From contig NZ_JAJLLW010000012.1 in NCBI RefSeq assembly GCF_020991005.1, forward strand, positions 1-32,475: 32,475 nucleotides of DNA, in the 5' to 3' direction. The position numbers and the translations under genes are program-made. Below, in pieces: positions 32,401 through 32,475 of the stretch (its first letter is position 1; each line of letters starts with the position of its first letter). Below the pieces are notes generated by a model, which was not told the DNA's origin, did not search any database, and saw nothing but the letters and a program-made list of their open reading frames with translations. Source of the stretch: Halomonas sp. CUBES01. Lineage in GTDB: Bacteria; Pseudomonadota; Gammaproteobacteria; Pseudomonadales; Halomonadaceae.

Positions 32401-32475
32401 GCCTGACGATGACCTACTCTCGCATGGGGAGACCCCACACTACCATCGGCGCGAAGCGGTTTCACTGCTGAGTTC
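32401..32475 (-). rRNA. rrf: 5S ribosomal RNA, 3' part (cut by window edge)
   Basis: The last 75 bases of the window, read on the minus strand, give the 3' part of a gammaproteobacterial 5S rRNA, including GGTCTCCCCATGCGAGAGTA and the terminal GTCAGGC. About 40 bases of the 5' end lie outside the window. It marks the end of an rrn operon running leftward. Confidence 0.95.

Overview
This looks like a chromosomal window from a moderately halophilic gammaproteobacterium, most likely Halomonas or a close relative. The evidence is an ectoine hydroxylase (EctD) gene, GC-rich coding sequence, a Pseudomonas-type homoserine kinase, and a gene order (hisBHA(F) - PanZ-like GNAT - AsmA - mutY - yggX) that I recall from pseudomonad and halomonad chromosomes. 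Taxonomy is inferred from gene content only.

Layout. (1) Positions 1-4690 are an accessory block, less GC-rich than the rest. Read on the minus strand it holds a small secreted protein (3841-4161), the C-terminal remnant of a possible Tad/TadE-like gene (3580-3777), a second secreted protein (3008-3559), a lipase carrying an N-terminal Flp-type prepilin motif and a long acidic Gly/Asp linker (1645-2949), and two tandem paralogous ankyrin-repeat lipoproteins (877-1620 and 73-837). This is the most novel part. (2) 4693-7461 is polA (minus). (3) 7636-10511 is a thrB-speA pair (plus) ending at a strong terminator. (4) 10618-12372 holds an FAA-hydrolase-family gene and a solitary ectD (minus). (5) 12676-16996 is a translationally coupled three-gene operon (ABC ATPase, FtsX-type permease, CrtC/AttH-like lipoprotein), resembling a compact AttEFGH system. 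(6) 17027-17870 is a mobile-element scar: a truncated and frameshifted D12-class DNA adenine methylase, a small orphan ORF and repeats. It lies beside a tRNA-Phe/Gln/Thr cluster (17874-18124, minus) with its own promoter and terminator. (7) 18203-22500 (minus) holds panZ-like GNAT, asmA-like, mutY and yggX. (8) 22705-25534 (plus) is hisB-hisH-hisA-hisF. (9) 25571-31072 holds yjaG/DUF416 (minus), a class I glutamine-amidotransferase-like protein lacking its catalytic Cys (plus), selD-selU for tRNA 2-selenouridine (minus), radA (minus, GTG start) and an NlpE-like lipoprotein (minus). (10) hisC (31238-32299, plus) meets the 3' end of a minus-strand 5S rRNA, which is cut by the window edge at 32475; terminators for both lie between them.

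How the genes fit together. Most of the window is housekeeping: DNA repair (polA, mutY, radA), histidine biosynthesis, threonine and polyamine synthesis, selenium modification of tRNA, and osmoprotection. The left block reads as one transcription unit. I propose it makes a surface-assembled or secreted phospholipase with a pair of envelope-anchored ankyrin proteins, which could be immunity or chaperone partners. This is inference from architecture and gene order and has not been tested.
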